27,466 bases of DNA from Avibacterium volantium_A (GTDB lineage Bacteria > Pseudomonadota > Gammaproteobacteria > Enterobacterales > Pasteurellaceae): the NCBI RefSeq assembly GCF_049366555.1, contig NZ_JBMMGT010000031.1:1-27466 (forward strand), in the 5' to 3' direction. The notes beneath the pieces were generated by a model. The model was given only the letters and a program-made list of their open reading frames with translations. It was not told the DNA's origin and did no database searches. Numbering within the stretch: position 1 is the stretch's first letter; every line of letters starts with the position of its first letter. A program made the translations under genes and the position numbers. Of this stretch, positions 7,562 to 15,615 are shown piece by piece.

Positions 7562-10402
7562 ATGAAAAGAATGTTAATTAATGCAACCCAAAAAGAGGAG
7601 TTGCGGGTTGCTCTCGTTGATGGGCAACGATTATTTGACTTGGACATTGAAAGTCCAGGCCACGAACAAAAAAAGGCCAATATTTATAAAGGCCGCATCA
7701 CCCGTGTTGAACCTAGCCTTGAAGCCGCATTTGTTGATTACGGTGCGGAACGCCATGGTTTCCTTCCTTTAAAAGAAATTGCTCGTGAATACTTCCCTGC
7801 GGATTATGTGTATCAAGGTCGCCCAAATATTCGTGATATTTTGCACGAAGGACAAGAAGTTATCGTTCAAGTAAATAAAGAAGAACGTGGCAACAAAGGG
7901 GCGGCGCTCACCACTTTCGTTTCTTTAGCAGGTAGCTATTTGGTGATTATGCCAAATAATCCAAGAGCTGGCGGAATTTCTCGCCGCATTGAAGGGGAAG
8001 AACGTTTAGAATTAAAAGAAGCCTTAAGCTCGCTTGATGTGCCAGAAGGTGTCGGCTTAATCGTACGTACCGCTGGCGTAGGCAAATCCCCAGAAGAATT
8101 ACAATGGGATTTAAAAGTCCTGTTACACCATTGGGAAGCTATTAAACAAGCCTCTGAAAGCCGTCCTGCGCCGTTTTTGATTCATCAAGAAAGTGATGTC
8201 ATTGTCCGCGCGATTCGTGATTACTTACGCCGTGATATTGGCGAAATTTTGATTGATAATCAGAAGGTTTATGAAAAAGCCAAAGCGCATATTAAATTAG
8301 TGCGCCCTGATTTCATTAATCGCGTTAAACTCTATCAAGGCGAAGTGCCATTATTCAGCCATTATCAAATTGAATCGCAAATTGAATCCGCCTTCCAACG
8401 TGAAGTGCGTTTACCGTCTGGCGGCTCAATTGTGATTGATGTGACTGAAGCGCTTACTGCCATTGATATTAACTCGGCACGCTCAACCCGTGGTGGCGAC
8501 ATTGAAGAAACCGCGCTCAACACGAACCTTGAAGCGGCTGATGAAATCGCGCGTCAGTTACGCTTGCGTGATTTAGGTGGCTTAATTGTTATCGACTTCA
8601 TTGATATGACCCCAATTCGTCATCAACGTGAAGTGGAAAATCGTATGCGTGATGCGGTGCGTCAAGATCGTGCGCGTATTCAAATTAGCCGTATTTCTCG
8701 TTTTGGCTTATTAGAAATGAGCCGCCAGCGTTTAAGCCCGTCTTTAGGGGAGTCTTCCCATCACGTTTGTCCGCGTTGTCAAGGTACAGGGAAAATTCGT
8801 GATAACGAATCACTCTCGCTGTCCATCTTACGTTTATTGGAAGAAGAAGCGATCAAAGAAAACACCAAACAAGTTCACACCATTGTGCCGGTGCAAATTG
8901 CTTCTTACCTGCTTAATGAAAAACGTAAAGCCATTAGTAGCATTGAAAGACGCCATAACGTAGATATTGTGGTTGCTCCAAATGAAGCAATGGAAACACC
9001 ACATTTCAGCGTATTCCGTGTGCGTGAGGGTGAAGACGTTCACGAGTTAAGTTATAACTTAGCTAAATTACATCAAGATCAAGATGATAATTTTGCCGCA
9101 GAAGAATCTTTGGTTACGCGCAATATTGAAACTGCGGCAGTCACCACCGAAAGCGTGCTAGAAAATGCAGCGGTATCTTTAGCGATTGAAACGCCAGCGC
9201 CAATGCCTGTGGCGAAGAAGGACAATAAGCCTTCATTAATTTCGCGTATTTTAGCGAAAATTAAATCGCTCTTTGTGGAAGAAAAAGAAACAAAGAAAAC
9301 ACCAAATCGTTCTAATAAAAACAACCGCCGTCGCAATCAAGAGCGTCGCAACACACGCCGTAATCGTAATGAAAATGGGCGTAATGTGGAAGATAAGCGT
9401 CAAGAGAAAGTGGTGGAACAAGAAACGCGTTCGTCCCGTAAGGCAAAAAAAGCGCAAGCTGATGAAAATCACCAAAATCATCTTGTTGAAACTAAGGTGA
9501 TTGAAGAAGTGGTTGAGCAAGCGCAACCACGCCGCCAACGCCGTGATTTACGCAAAAAGGTACGTGTTGCCGAAGTGCAAGAACCTGTTGCACCAACAAC
9601 AGAAACAGCAGAAGTGGTCGAAACGCGCCAAGTTGCAGCATTACCTGTTCAAAAAGACGCTGTTGAAGTCAATGCAGTAGAAAATGTGGTAACGCCAGCG
9701 CTTGAAATTGAGGAAAATACAGAGAGCGGTGAAAAACGTCGTGATAATCGTCGCCGTTTACCACGTCATTTACGCGTGAATAATCCTCGCCGTCGCCGTC
9801 AATCGCAAGGTGAAGAAAAATCACCAATGCCATTATTTGCCGCCGTGGCATCACCAGAATTAGCCAGTGGTAAAGTGTGGATTGATAGCAATGTATTTAC
9901 CAATAATAAAGGCAATGCGTTTTTATCCGTAGATGAATTGCTTGAGCAACAAAATAACCAATCGGAAGCTGCAGTGGTAACACCGGCAACGAAATTGATT
10001 GTGCAAAACAGTGCTGATGAACCTAAACCATTAGCGGGATTTATTACTCAGCCTGCGAATGAATCGGTGGAGAAGAAAGTTCAGGCTTCTTTACAGCGTT
10101 TAAATTCAGTGAGTGCAGAGCCTGCGGCTAATGCAGTGGAAGATTTTTCTCAACCAGCAAAAATTGAGGAAAAAACCGACCGCACTTATGAATTTACAGG
10201 GCGTTTAGGTACGGTATCCGCCGTGGAGCATACCAAAGCGCAAATGACCTTGGCGAAAGCGATTGAAAGTGAAAATACGGCTTATCCAATCGTGCAATGG
10301 AAAGAGTCGCGCTATTATTTTTATGGGCGTGGTTCGGCTGGTCATCATAGTGCGATTAGCCACGTTTATTCCGAGCCAACCAAAGCGGTAGCTGAAGAAT
10401 AA
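7562..10402 (+). CDS. rne: Ribonuclease E
   Basis: This 946-residue endoribonuclease is the degradosome scaffold (E. coli 1061 residues). The start MKRMLINATQ is the family's. The catalytic half (about 1-520) has an S1 domain near 35-120, active residues Asp302, Asn304 and Asp345, and the zinc link Cys403-Pro-Arg-Cys406. The C-terminal half looks disordered. It shows an amphipathic stretch at about 557-573 (PSLISRILAKIKSLF), likely the membrane anchor, then Arg-rich clusters at about 583-605, 656-668 and 726-747. The extreme C-terminus (about 912-940, FYGRGSAGHHSA) resembles the PNPase-binding end of the E. coli enzyme. An uptake signal is embedded at 10179-10187. Monocistronic, with its own terminator. 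Confidence 0.97.
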   Translation: MKRMLINATQKEELRVALVDGQRLFDLDIESPGHEQKKANIYKGRITRVEPSLEAAFVDYGAERHGFLPLKEIAREYFPADYVYQGRPNIRDILHEGQEVIVQVNKEERGNKGAALTTFVSLAGSYLVIMPNNPRAGGISRRIEGEERLELKEALSSLDVPEGVGLIVRTAGVGKSPEELQWDLKVLLHHWEAIKQASESRPAPFLIHQESDVIVRAIRDYLRRDIGEILIDNQKVYEKAKAHIKLVRPDFINRVKLYQGEVPLFSHYQIESQIESAFQREVRLPSGGSIVIDVTEALTAIDINSARSTRGGDIEETALNTNLEAADEIARQLRLRDLGGLIVIDFIDMTPIRHQREVENRMRDAVRQDRARIQISRISRFGLLEMSRQRLSPSLGESSHHVCPRCQGTGKIRDNESLSLSILRLLEEEAIKENTKQVHTIVPVQIASYLLNEKRKAISSIERRHNVDIVVAPNEAMETPHFSVFRVREGEDVHELSYNLAKLHQDQDDNFAAEESLVTRNIETAAVTTESVLENAAVSLAIETPAPMPVAKKDNKPSLISRILAKIKSLFVEEKETKKTPNRSNKNNRRRNQERRNTRRNRNENGRNVEDKRQEKVVEQETRSSRKAKKAQADENHQNHLVETKVIEEVVEQAQPRRQRRDLRKKVRVAEVQEPVAPTTETAEVVETRQVAALPVQKDAVEVNAVENVVTPALEIEENTESGEKRRDNRRRLPRHLRVNNPRRRRQSQGEEKSPMPLFAAVASPELASGKVWIDSNVFTNNKGNAFLSVDELLEQQNNQSEAAVVTPATKLIVQNSADEPKPLAGFITQPANESVEKKVQASLQRLNSVSAEPAANAVEDFSQPAKIEEKTDRTYEFTGRLGTVSAVEHTKAQMTLAKAIESENTAYPIVQWKESRYYFYGRGSAGHHSAISHVYSEPTKAVAEE

Positions 10403-10421
10403 TCGCTTTCCTGATCGAATT

Positions 10422-10458
10422 AAAACCGAGCATTAATATTCTTAATGCTCGGTTTTTT
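10422..10458 (+). terminator. Rho-independent terminator of rne
   Basis: A perfect 15-bp stem (10422-10436 with 10442-10456), a 5-base loop and a run of six T residues. It begins 20 bases after the stop. Confidence 0.9.
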
Positions 10459-10520
10459 GTTTAAGCCCTAAGCAAGTTGCTGTAAAAAAAAGCAATCAAA
10501 TTAATTTTTTATTTTCTTGC

Positions 10521-10549
10521 TTGACTTGGTATAGCAAAATTCGTATTAT
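10521..10549 (+). promoter_or_regulatory. Sigma-70 promoter of tRNA-Ser
   Basis: TTGACT (10521-10526) and TATTAT (10544-10549) have a 17-base spacer. The predicted start is about 12 bases before the mature tRNA. One of the best promoter matches in the window. Confidence 0.8.
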
Positions 10550-10567
10550 TCACCTCGCTTAAATCAC

Positions 10568-10657
10568 GGAGGAATGGTCGAGTGGTTGAAGGCACCGGTC
10601 TTGAAAACCGGCGAGGGTTTACGCCCTCCGTGAGTTCGAATCTCACTTCCTCCGCCA
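10568..10657 (+). tRNA. tRNA-Ser (anticodon UGA)
   Basis: The 90-base gene includes the encoded CCA (10655-10657). The acceptor arms GGAGGAA (10568-10574) and TTCCTCC (10647-10653) pair fully. The anticodon stem CCGGT/ACCGG frames the loop CTTGAAA, with anticodon TGA at 10602-10604, reading UCA and other UCN codons. A long variable arm (GAGGG/CCCTC) marks a class II serine tRNA. The TTCGAAT T-loop is intact. Single gene with its own promoter and terminator. Confidence 0.97.
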
Positions 10658-10670
10658 TAAAATTCTTGAG

Positions 10671-10699
10671 AAAGCCCTCTTTAATAAAGAGGGCTTTTT
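10671..10699 (+). terminator. Terminator of tRNA-Ser
   Basis: Stem of at least 11 bp (10671-10681 with 10687-10697), followed by a T run. It lies 13 bases after the CCA end. Confidence 0.88.
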
Positions 10700-10811
10700 C
10701 TTTGCCTAAAATTTTATTTGTTATTTTCTGTTTAGGGTTATCACGAAATTCTTTTCATTTTGTCATCTCCCGTTTTTCCTGAATAAAAATCTTTAAACCA
10801 CTTTAAAATAC

Positions 10812-10897
10812 AGCGATGAAAGACATTGTGAAAATTGTTCCCACCTAATCGCAGTGTGGAATTCATTGCACTGTTTTAGGAAAATACCGGCATCGCT
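10812..10897 (+). other. Gene-free segment with nested inverted repeats
   Basis: The outer arms AGCGATG (10812-10818) and CATCGCT (10891-10897) are perfectly complementary. An inner pair CAGTG (10852-10856) and CACTG (10869-10873) extends by G-T pairs. A TAAAAT hexamer lies just upstream (10804-10809) without a good -35. It could be a structured leader of the small ORF downstream or an unannotated small RNA. No known RNA family was recognised. The rest of 10700-10955 shows nothing I can interpret. Confidence 0.25.
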
Positions 10898-10955
10898 TGC
10901 GTGATCAAGCTTGCCTTGGGACGTTAATAATGGAACGAAAGAAAGGAAAAGCATT

Positions 10956-11105
10956 TTGTTTAAGCACAATATTCAAATCAAATTGGTTGGTAAGATTAGT
11001 AATAACACCGCAAATCAGGTGGCAAAACTGTTTGCCGTTGCGGCGTTGATTATCGCGCTCGCTGTGTTGTTGGGAATGGGGGCGACATTGTTCAGTTATT
11101 TTTAG
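10956..11105 (+). CDS. Putative small single-helix membrane protein
   Basis: The frame is open from TTG 10911, but TTG 10956 has the better ribosome site (AAAGG, 9 bases upstream) and gives 49 residues. The N-terminal half is polar and basic (MFKHNIQIKLVGKISNN). The C-terminal half, about 21-47, is an uninterrupted hydrophobic helix rich in Ala, Leu, Val and Ile, ending LFSYF. A palindromic terminator follows 30 bases after the stop, which supports a real unit. I do not recognise the family. The non-ATG start and short length keep confidence moderate. An ATG at 10930 opens a different 39-codon frame that looks random. Confidence 0.45.
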   Translation: MFKHNIQIKLVGKISNNTANQVAKLFAVAALIIALAVLLGMGATLFSYF

Positions 11106-11135
11106 TAAGTCAATTTTTTCATTCGGCAAAAAAAT

Positions 11136-11173
11136 AAGTGCGGTGGAAAATTTGGAAATTTTTCACCGCACTT
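11136..11173. terminator. Bidirectional uptake-signal palindrome
   Basis: The same 38 bases as 1055-1092: inverted uptake 9-mers (11136-11144 and 11165-11173) with a complementary AT-rich centre. It lies between the small ORF and convergent aspA. Confidence 0.78.
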
Positions 11174-11194
11174 AATTATTTTTGTTAAGTGTGA

Positions 11195-12622
11195 TTATTC
11201 TTCTTCAGTAAAGCGAGTGGCTTTGTAACGCGGATTCATCAGATTTTCTAAAGAGAGAATATCGTCAAGTTGCTCTTCTGTGAGTAAGCCACGTTCTAGC
11301 ACCACTTCGCGCACACTTCTGCCTGTTTCTGCACAAATCTTACCAACAATATCACCATTGTGGTGGCCGATAAACGGATTGAGATAGGTAACAATGCCGA
11401 TAGAATTTAGTACATAGTTACGGCACACATCTGCGTTCACGGTGATGCCATTCACGCATTTATCACGCAAGTTCACGCACGCATTGCTAAGAAGTGAAAT
11501 GGATTCAAACATTGCTTGACCAATCACCGGTTCCATTACGTTAAGCTGTAATTGCCCAGCTTCTGCGGCGAAAGTCACGGTGGTGTCGTTACCGATCACT
11601 TTAAAGCACACTTGGTTCACCACTTCTGGCACAACAGGGTTTACTTTGGCAGGCATAATGGACGAACCTGCTTGTAATTCTGGCAAGTTGATTTCATTTA
11701 GCCCAGCTCTTGGGCCTGAAGATAAAAGACGTAAGTCATTACACACTTTGGATAATTTCACCGCGGTGCGTTTTAAGGCACTGTGAACCATCACATAAGC
11801 GCCGCAGTCGGAAGTGGCTTCGATTAGGTTTTCAGAAGGTACGCAAGGCAGTTGGCTTACTTCAGCAAGGTATTTCACCGCCAGTTCCGCATAGCCTTCA
11901 GGGGTGTTTAAGCCCGTACCAATAGCGGTCGCACCAAGATTGACTTCAAGCAATAATTTTGCTGTGCGTTTTAGGTTACGCACTTCTTCTTCCAATAACA
12001 CGGAGAAAGCTTTAAATTCTTGCCCTACGGTCATTGGCACGGCATCTTGTAATTGGGTGCGGCCCATTTTTAGCACATCAGCAAACTCTTTGGCTTTGGC
12101 TTCAAAACCTTTTTGTAGATAACGGATATTTTTCAGCAAGTGCATAATGCTGTTATATACCGCAATGCGGAAGCCCGTTGGATAGGCATCATTGGTGGAT
12201 TGGCTGGCATTAACGTGATCCATCGGATCGATAATGTCGTATTCGCCTTTTTTATGCCCGAGCAATTCCAATGCAAGGTTGGCAATCACTTCATTGGTGT
12301 TCATATTCACGGAAGTGCCTGCACCGCCTTGATAAACATCGGTTGGGAATTGATCCATACAGCGTCCATTTTCTAGCACTTCATCACAGGCTTTGACAAT
12401 GGCATTGGCAATTTTTTTCGGAATTGCCCCTAGCTCACCATTGGCTAGCGCGGTGGCTTTTTTGACCATTACCATTCCACGCACAAATTCTGGTACGTCA
12501 GAAATGGTATCATCTGAAATGTTGAAATTTTCCATTGCACGCAATGTGTGAATGCCCCAATAGGCATCATTTGGCACTTCGCGTTCGCCTAATAAATCCA
12601 CTTCAATACGAGTATTTTTCAT
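11195..12622 (-). CDS. aspA: Aspartate ammonia-lyase (aspartase)
   Basis: Converts L-aspartate to fumarate and ammonia, feeding fumarate to anaerobic respiration. I start it at ATG 12622 (475 residues; E. coli 478), with AAGGAA upstream. The longer frame would include the promoter. The aspartase/fumarase signature GSSIMPAKVNP is at 319-329, with the flexible-loop serines at 320-321. The substrate-binding region GGAGTSVNMNTNEV (100-113) and QSTNDAYPT (141-149) are intact. EINLPELQAGSS favours aspartase over fumarase. Its promoter carries an FNR/CRP-type site, matching the known anaerobic and CRP control of aspA in E. coli. Confidence 0.97.
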   Translation of the reverse strand: MKNTRIEVDLLGEREVPNDAYWGIHTLRAMENFNISDDTISDVPEFVRGMVMVKKATALANGELGAIPKKIANAIVKACDEVLENGRCMDQFPTDVYQGGAGTSVNMNTNEVIANLALELLGHKKGEYDIIDPMDHVNASQSTNDAYPTGFRIAVYNSIMHLLKNIRYLQKGFEAKAKEFADVLKMGRTQLQDAVPMTVGQEFKAFSVLLEEEVRNLKRTAKLLLEVNLGATAIGTGLNTPEGYAELAVKYLAEVSQLPCVPSENLIEATSDCGAYVMVHSALKRTAVKLSKVCNDLRLLSSGPRAGLNEINLPELQAGSSIMPAKVNPVVPEVVNQVCFKVIGNDTTVTFAAEAGQLQLNVMEPVIGQAMFESISLLSNACVNLRDKCVNGITVNADVCRNYVLNSIGIVTYLNPFIGHHNGDIVGKICAETGRSVREVVLERGLLTEEQLDDILSLENLMNPRYKATRFTEEE

Positions 12623-12656
12623 AATAATTTCCTTATGCTCGGTTGTTCGTGAAATC

Positions 12657-12699
12657 ATTATAGTCATTTCATTAGGCGAAAAAATTGAGCTAGATCACA
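12657..12699 (-). promoter_or_regulatory. aspA promoter with FNR/CRP-type site
   Basis: On the minus strand a perfect TATAAT (plus 12657-12662) gives a start near 12650. The dyad at 12684-12699 reads, on the plus strand, TTGAG-N4-ATCAC (8 of 10 FNR bases) and overlaps a TCACA CRP half-site. Its centre is about 41.5 bases upstream of the start, the class II activator position. The -35 region is poor, as expected for activator dependence. Confidence 0.7.
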
Positions 12700-12780
12700 T
12701 TGCGAAAAAGGGATCTAAGATATTAATTTATCGCTAGAATTAGATTTTTTTGTGCTTCAAGGGGAAAGCATTTTATCGCC

Positions 12781-13572
12781 TTAATAGGAAAGCGAAAAAA
12801 TGTTTCTTAAACTTAATGCAATGCCGTCTTCATCATTGCTCTCAGTGATTTGTTTGGCAATGCGTTTAATTTCCTCTGGAGAATTGCCCATTGCAATGCC
12901 TAAGCCCACATATTGCAACATATCGAGATCATTAAAATTATCGCCAAAAGCAATGATGTCTGCTTTATCTACGGTAGCTCGCTGTGCCATAAATTGAATG
13001 GCATTGGCTTTGGTCGCCGCTTTGTTCATTATTTCTAAATATTCTTGTTTGGAGCGGTGAATAGAAAGCTGTGGAAATTGTTGTTTGAGCAAAGGTTCAA
13101 TCTGTTCAATCTGTGTCGCTTCGCCCATTAATAAAATTTTGTGAACATTGCTTAAATGTTGCGGTTTTTCTTTTGCTCTTAGCCCTGTGATGCCGCTTTC
13201 TTGCTTAATCCAATGGCTGTCTAAATCTGTGGTAAACCAATCAAGATGAGAATAATAGCTCACTGAAAGCGTAGGGTGCTGGGCTAAGATCTGTTCCAGT
13301 TGAGGCAAAAGCGTATTTTCTAAGGTAATGGAATAAAGTGCGGTGAGATTTTTGTCTAAAATTAATGCCCCGCTGTAGCAGACAATTTCATTTTCATTAT
13401 GAAGTTGTTCCATATAAGGCAAAATGGCGTAAGGGGGGCGAGCGGAAACAGGAATAAAAGGAATGCCTTGCTGCATAATGCGTTGTATGGCTTGTGCCGT
13501 TGCAGGGCTAATTTGATGTTGGCCATTTAGCAAGGTGCCGTCCATATCTGAGAAAACCATTTTGTATGCCAT
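12781..13572 (-). CDS. Cof-type HAD-IIB sugar-phosphatase-like hydrolase
   Basis: I start at ATG 13572 (263 residues), which has GGAG upstream, instead of the in-frame codon 24 bases earlier. HAD motif I is DMDGT with Asp9 as nucleophile and Asp11 as acid-base. Motif II is the Ser in PVSARP. Motif IV GDNFNDLDM lies near the C-terminus. The large C2 cap between them marks the Cof/YidA/YwpJ group, which act on sugar phosphates, flavin nucleotides or similar metabolites; the substrate cannot be read from sequence. Divergent from the mannose-family PTS operon, which may hint at sugar-phosphate turnover. An uptake signal lies inside at 13336-13344. aspA follows on the same strand after 158 bases. 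Confidence 0.9.
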   Translation of the reverse strand: MAYKMVFSDMDGTLLNGQHQISPATAQAIQRIMQQGIPFIPVSARPPYAILPYMEQLHNENEIVCYSGALILDKNLTALYSITLENTLLPQLEQILAQHPTLSVSYYSHLDWFTTDLDSHWIKQESGITGLRAKEKPQHLSNVHKILLMGEATQIEQIEPLLKQQFPQLSIHRSKQEYLEIMNKAATKANAIQFMAQRATVDKADIIAFGDNFNDLDMLQYVGLGIAMGNSPEEIKRIAKQITESNDEDGIALSLRNIFSLSY

Positions 13573-13673
13573 TGTCTTTACTCCTTTTCGAGCCAAATTG
13601 CCTTTTCATTCTAAAAATCCCTCAGTAAAAAGTAAAGATTATGTAAATAGCCTCGTGCGCCTTCGTTTCTTTT

Positions 13674-13735
13674 TGTGATACAGATCATATTTTCAGCAAA
13701 AAGGCATTTAATCTGCCAAAAATTAGGATTACACT
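13674..13735 (+). promoter_or_regulatory. CRP-dependent promoter of PTS operon
   Basis: A CRP-like site TGTGA-N6-TCATA (13674-13689, 9 of 10 core bases) is centred about 61 bases before the start predicted from TACACT (13730-13735). The -35 (TTTAAT, 13707-13712, 17-base spacer) is poor. This is the class I activator position and suits catabolite control of a sugar transporter. Confidence 0.65.
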
Positions 13736-13811
13736 TTCTCAGTATTTGCAATCGGTTGCATTGCTTTACTTATTTTGCTGAAACGTTTTTTCAAACAAAT
13801 TTGGAGGTTAT

Positions 13812-14786
13812 ATGACCCATATTATTGTTGCAACGCACGGTAAATTTTCAGAAGAACTGGTAAATTCAGCGGCAATGGTTTACGGCGAAGATGAAAATAC
13901 CCACGTTGTAACCTTTTTACCGGGTGAGGGTGGTGAGCATTTAGTCGAGAAATATCAGGCGATTATTGCCCAATTACCAGAAAATGAACCCGTTTTATTT
14001 TTGGTGGATTTATTTGGTGGTAGCCCTTATAACGCGGCAAGCCGTGTTGCCACAATGCGTGGAGAAAATACGGATATTGTAACTGGTGTGAATTTGCCAA
14101 TGCTACTTGAAGTGTTAGACGCGAAAGACGGCGCTTCTCTCGCAGAATTAGTGAGTACCGCAAAAGAAGTGGGTGTGGCGGCAGTGCGTTCATTCCAGCC
14201 TGAGAAAACAACAAAAAAACAGGCAGCGCCTGCTCAAGTTGCCACTTCAGAAACACAAAAAACTTCAGAAAAAAGCACCGCACTTACTGGCAATATGAAT
14301 ATTTCCTTATTACGTATTGATAGCCGTTTAATCCACGGTCAGGTTGCGACTTCTTGGGCAAAAGCGGTAAAGTGCGAGGCGATTTTTGCGGTGAGTGATG
14401 AAGTGTCTGAAGATCCAATCCGCCGTGATTTGCTCTTGCAAGTTGCGCCAGAACACTTGAAATCCTATGTGATTCCAGTAGAAAAAGCCATTAAGGTTTA
14501 CCACAATCCGAAATATGCAGGGAAAAATATTCTGTGGCTGGTAACTAATCCTGCAGATATTGTTCGCCTAATTGAAGGGGGCGTAAAAGTGGATAAAGTA
14601 AATGTGGGCGGTATGACTTATAAAGAAGGCAATCAACAGCTTTCACAAGCGGTTACGGTTAATCAACAAGATGTGGAAGCCTTCCGCAAATTATTAGATT
14701 TAGGGGTTGATCTCAGCTTGCAACAAGTGGCAAGCAGCCCAAAAGAACCATTAACCAAACAAAAACTTGACGCATTAAAATTTTAA
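13812..14786 (+). CDS. manX: PTS mannose-family EIIAB component
   Basis: This 324-residue cytoplasmic fusion is like E. coli ManX (323). The IIA domain (about 1-128) has its phosphorylated His9 in VATHGKF. The linker (about 129-160) is Ala, Lys and Thr rich. The IIB domain (about 161-324) has its phosphorylated His175 in RLIHGQVATSW. It takes phosphate from HPr and passes it to the sugar moved by EIIC-EIID. GGAGG precedes ATG. First gene of the operon, under the CRP-like site. An uptake signal at 14277-14285 sits exactly in the linker, encoding Thr-Ala-Leu. Sugar specificity (mannose, glucose, glucosamine or other) is inferred from family only. Confidence 0.95.
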   Translation: MTHIIVATHGKFSEELVNSAAMVYGEDENTHVVTFLPGEGGEHLVEKYQAIIAQLPENEPVLFLVDLFGGSPYNAASRVATMRGENTDIVTGVNLPMLLEVLDAKDGASLAELVSTAKEVGVAAVRSFQPEKTTKKQAAPAQVATSETQKTSEKSTALTGNMNISLLRIDSRLIHGQVATSWAKAVKCEAIFAVSDEVSEDPIRRDLLLQVAPEHLKSYVIPVEKAIKVYHNPKYAGKNILWLVTNPADIVRLIEGGVKVDKVNVGGMTYKEGNQQLSQAVTVNQQDVEAFRKLLDLGVDLSLQQVASSPKEPLTKQKLDALKF

Positions 14787-14802
14787 TTAAGAGGACTTAT
14801 TT

Positions 14803-15600
14803 ATGACAACTATGGAAATTATCCTCGTTACCCTTGTTGCCGCGATTTGCGGTATGGGGAGCGTGTTAGATGAAAGACAAACTCACCGTCCACTAGTGGC
14901 TTGTACGCTGATCGGTTTAGTACTAGGTGATATTACTTCTGGCGTTATTATTGGCGGTACGCTTGAAATGCTTGCTCTTGGTTGGATGAACGTTGGGGCA
15001 GCAATGGCGCCTGATGCAGCCTTAGCCTCAGTGATCGCAGCTATTTTGGTGATCAAAGGTGGGCAAGATAAAGGCACAGCCATTGCCATTGCCATTCCTG
15101 TGGCAGCGGCAGGGCAGGTGCTAACTATTTTTGTGCGAACCCTCACAATTTTCTTACAACATAAAGCCGATGATTTTGCTAAACAAGCGAATTTCAGAGG
15201 TATTGAACTATGCCATTTTTCAGGCTTAGCCTTACAAGCGTTAAGGGTAGCTATTCCAACTTTCTTCGTGGCATTAGTGGCAGGCACAGATACCGTAACC
15301 CACGCCTTAGGTGCCATTCCTGAAGTGGTAACCCGTGGCTTACAAATTGCAGGGGGCTTCATCGTGGTTGTGGGTTATGCAATGGTGATTAATATGATGC
15401 GTGCTGGCGCATTAATGCCGTTCTTTTTTGTGGGCTTCGTGATTGCTTCATTCTCTAACTATAACCTTGTTGGTTTAGGGTTATTAGGGGCTTGTTTAGC
15501 ATTAATTTATATTCAATTAAACCCACGTTTTAATCAGGCAACCTTGCCTGCTGCAAGTGTGAAAAAAGAACTTGCCGATGATGAACTTGAAGGTCTATAA
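14803..15600 (+). CDS. manY: PTS mannose-family EIIC component
   Basis: This 265-residue integral membrane protein (E. coli ManY 266) has many hydrophobic segments and the family N-terminus MEIILVTLVAAICGMGSVLDE, followed by GGTLEMLALGWMNVGAAMAPDAALAS, the sorbose/mannose IIC signature. It forms the sugar channel with EIID. An AGAGGA ribosome site precedes ATG. It follows manX by 16 bases and precedes manZ by 15, so one operon. The short acidic C-terminus (KKELADDELEGL) is cytoplasmic. Confidence 0.95.
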   Translation: MTTMEIILVTLVAAICGMGSVLDERQTHRPLVACTLIGLVLGDITSGVIIGGTLEMLALGWMNVGAAMAPDAALASVIAAILVIKGGQDKGTAIAIAIPVAAAGQVLTIFVRTLTIFLQHKADDFAKQANFRGIELCHFSGLALQALRVAIPTFFVALVAGTDTVTHALGAIPEVVTRGLQIAGGFIVVVGYAMVINMMRAGALMPFFFVGFVIASFSNYNLVGLGLLGACLALIYIQLNPRFNQATLPAASVKKELADDELEGL

Positions 15601-15615
15601 GAGAAGGAATTGATT

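Noticed and set aside
9251..9538. Opposite-strand frames in the Arg-rich part of rne
   Set aside because: Hydrophobic-looking antisense of Arg-rich codons; typical shadow with no start signals.
10582..10782. 66-codon frame across tRNA-Ser
   Set aside because: It translates the tRNA and its terminator; no ribosome site or protein features.
10930..11049. Overlapping 39-codon ATG frame beside the small membrane ORF
   Set aside because: Poorly placed ribosome site and random-looking composition; the other frame has the membrane helix.
12623..12667. N-terminal extension of aspA
   Set aside because: It contains the predicted -10 and start of transcription; ATG 12622 has a good ribosome site.
12743..12778. 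Hairpin between the Cof hydrolase gene and aspA as a terminator
   Set aside because: Only a 5-bp stem, and no T run follows on the minus strand.
14364..14372. Uptake-signal-like sequence in manX
   Set aside because: AAGTGCGAG differs from the 9-mer at two positions.
14883..15362. 159-codon frame antisense to manY
   Set aside because: Shadow of biased codons in a hydrophobic gene; no ribosome site or recognisable domain.
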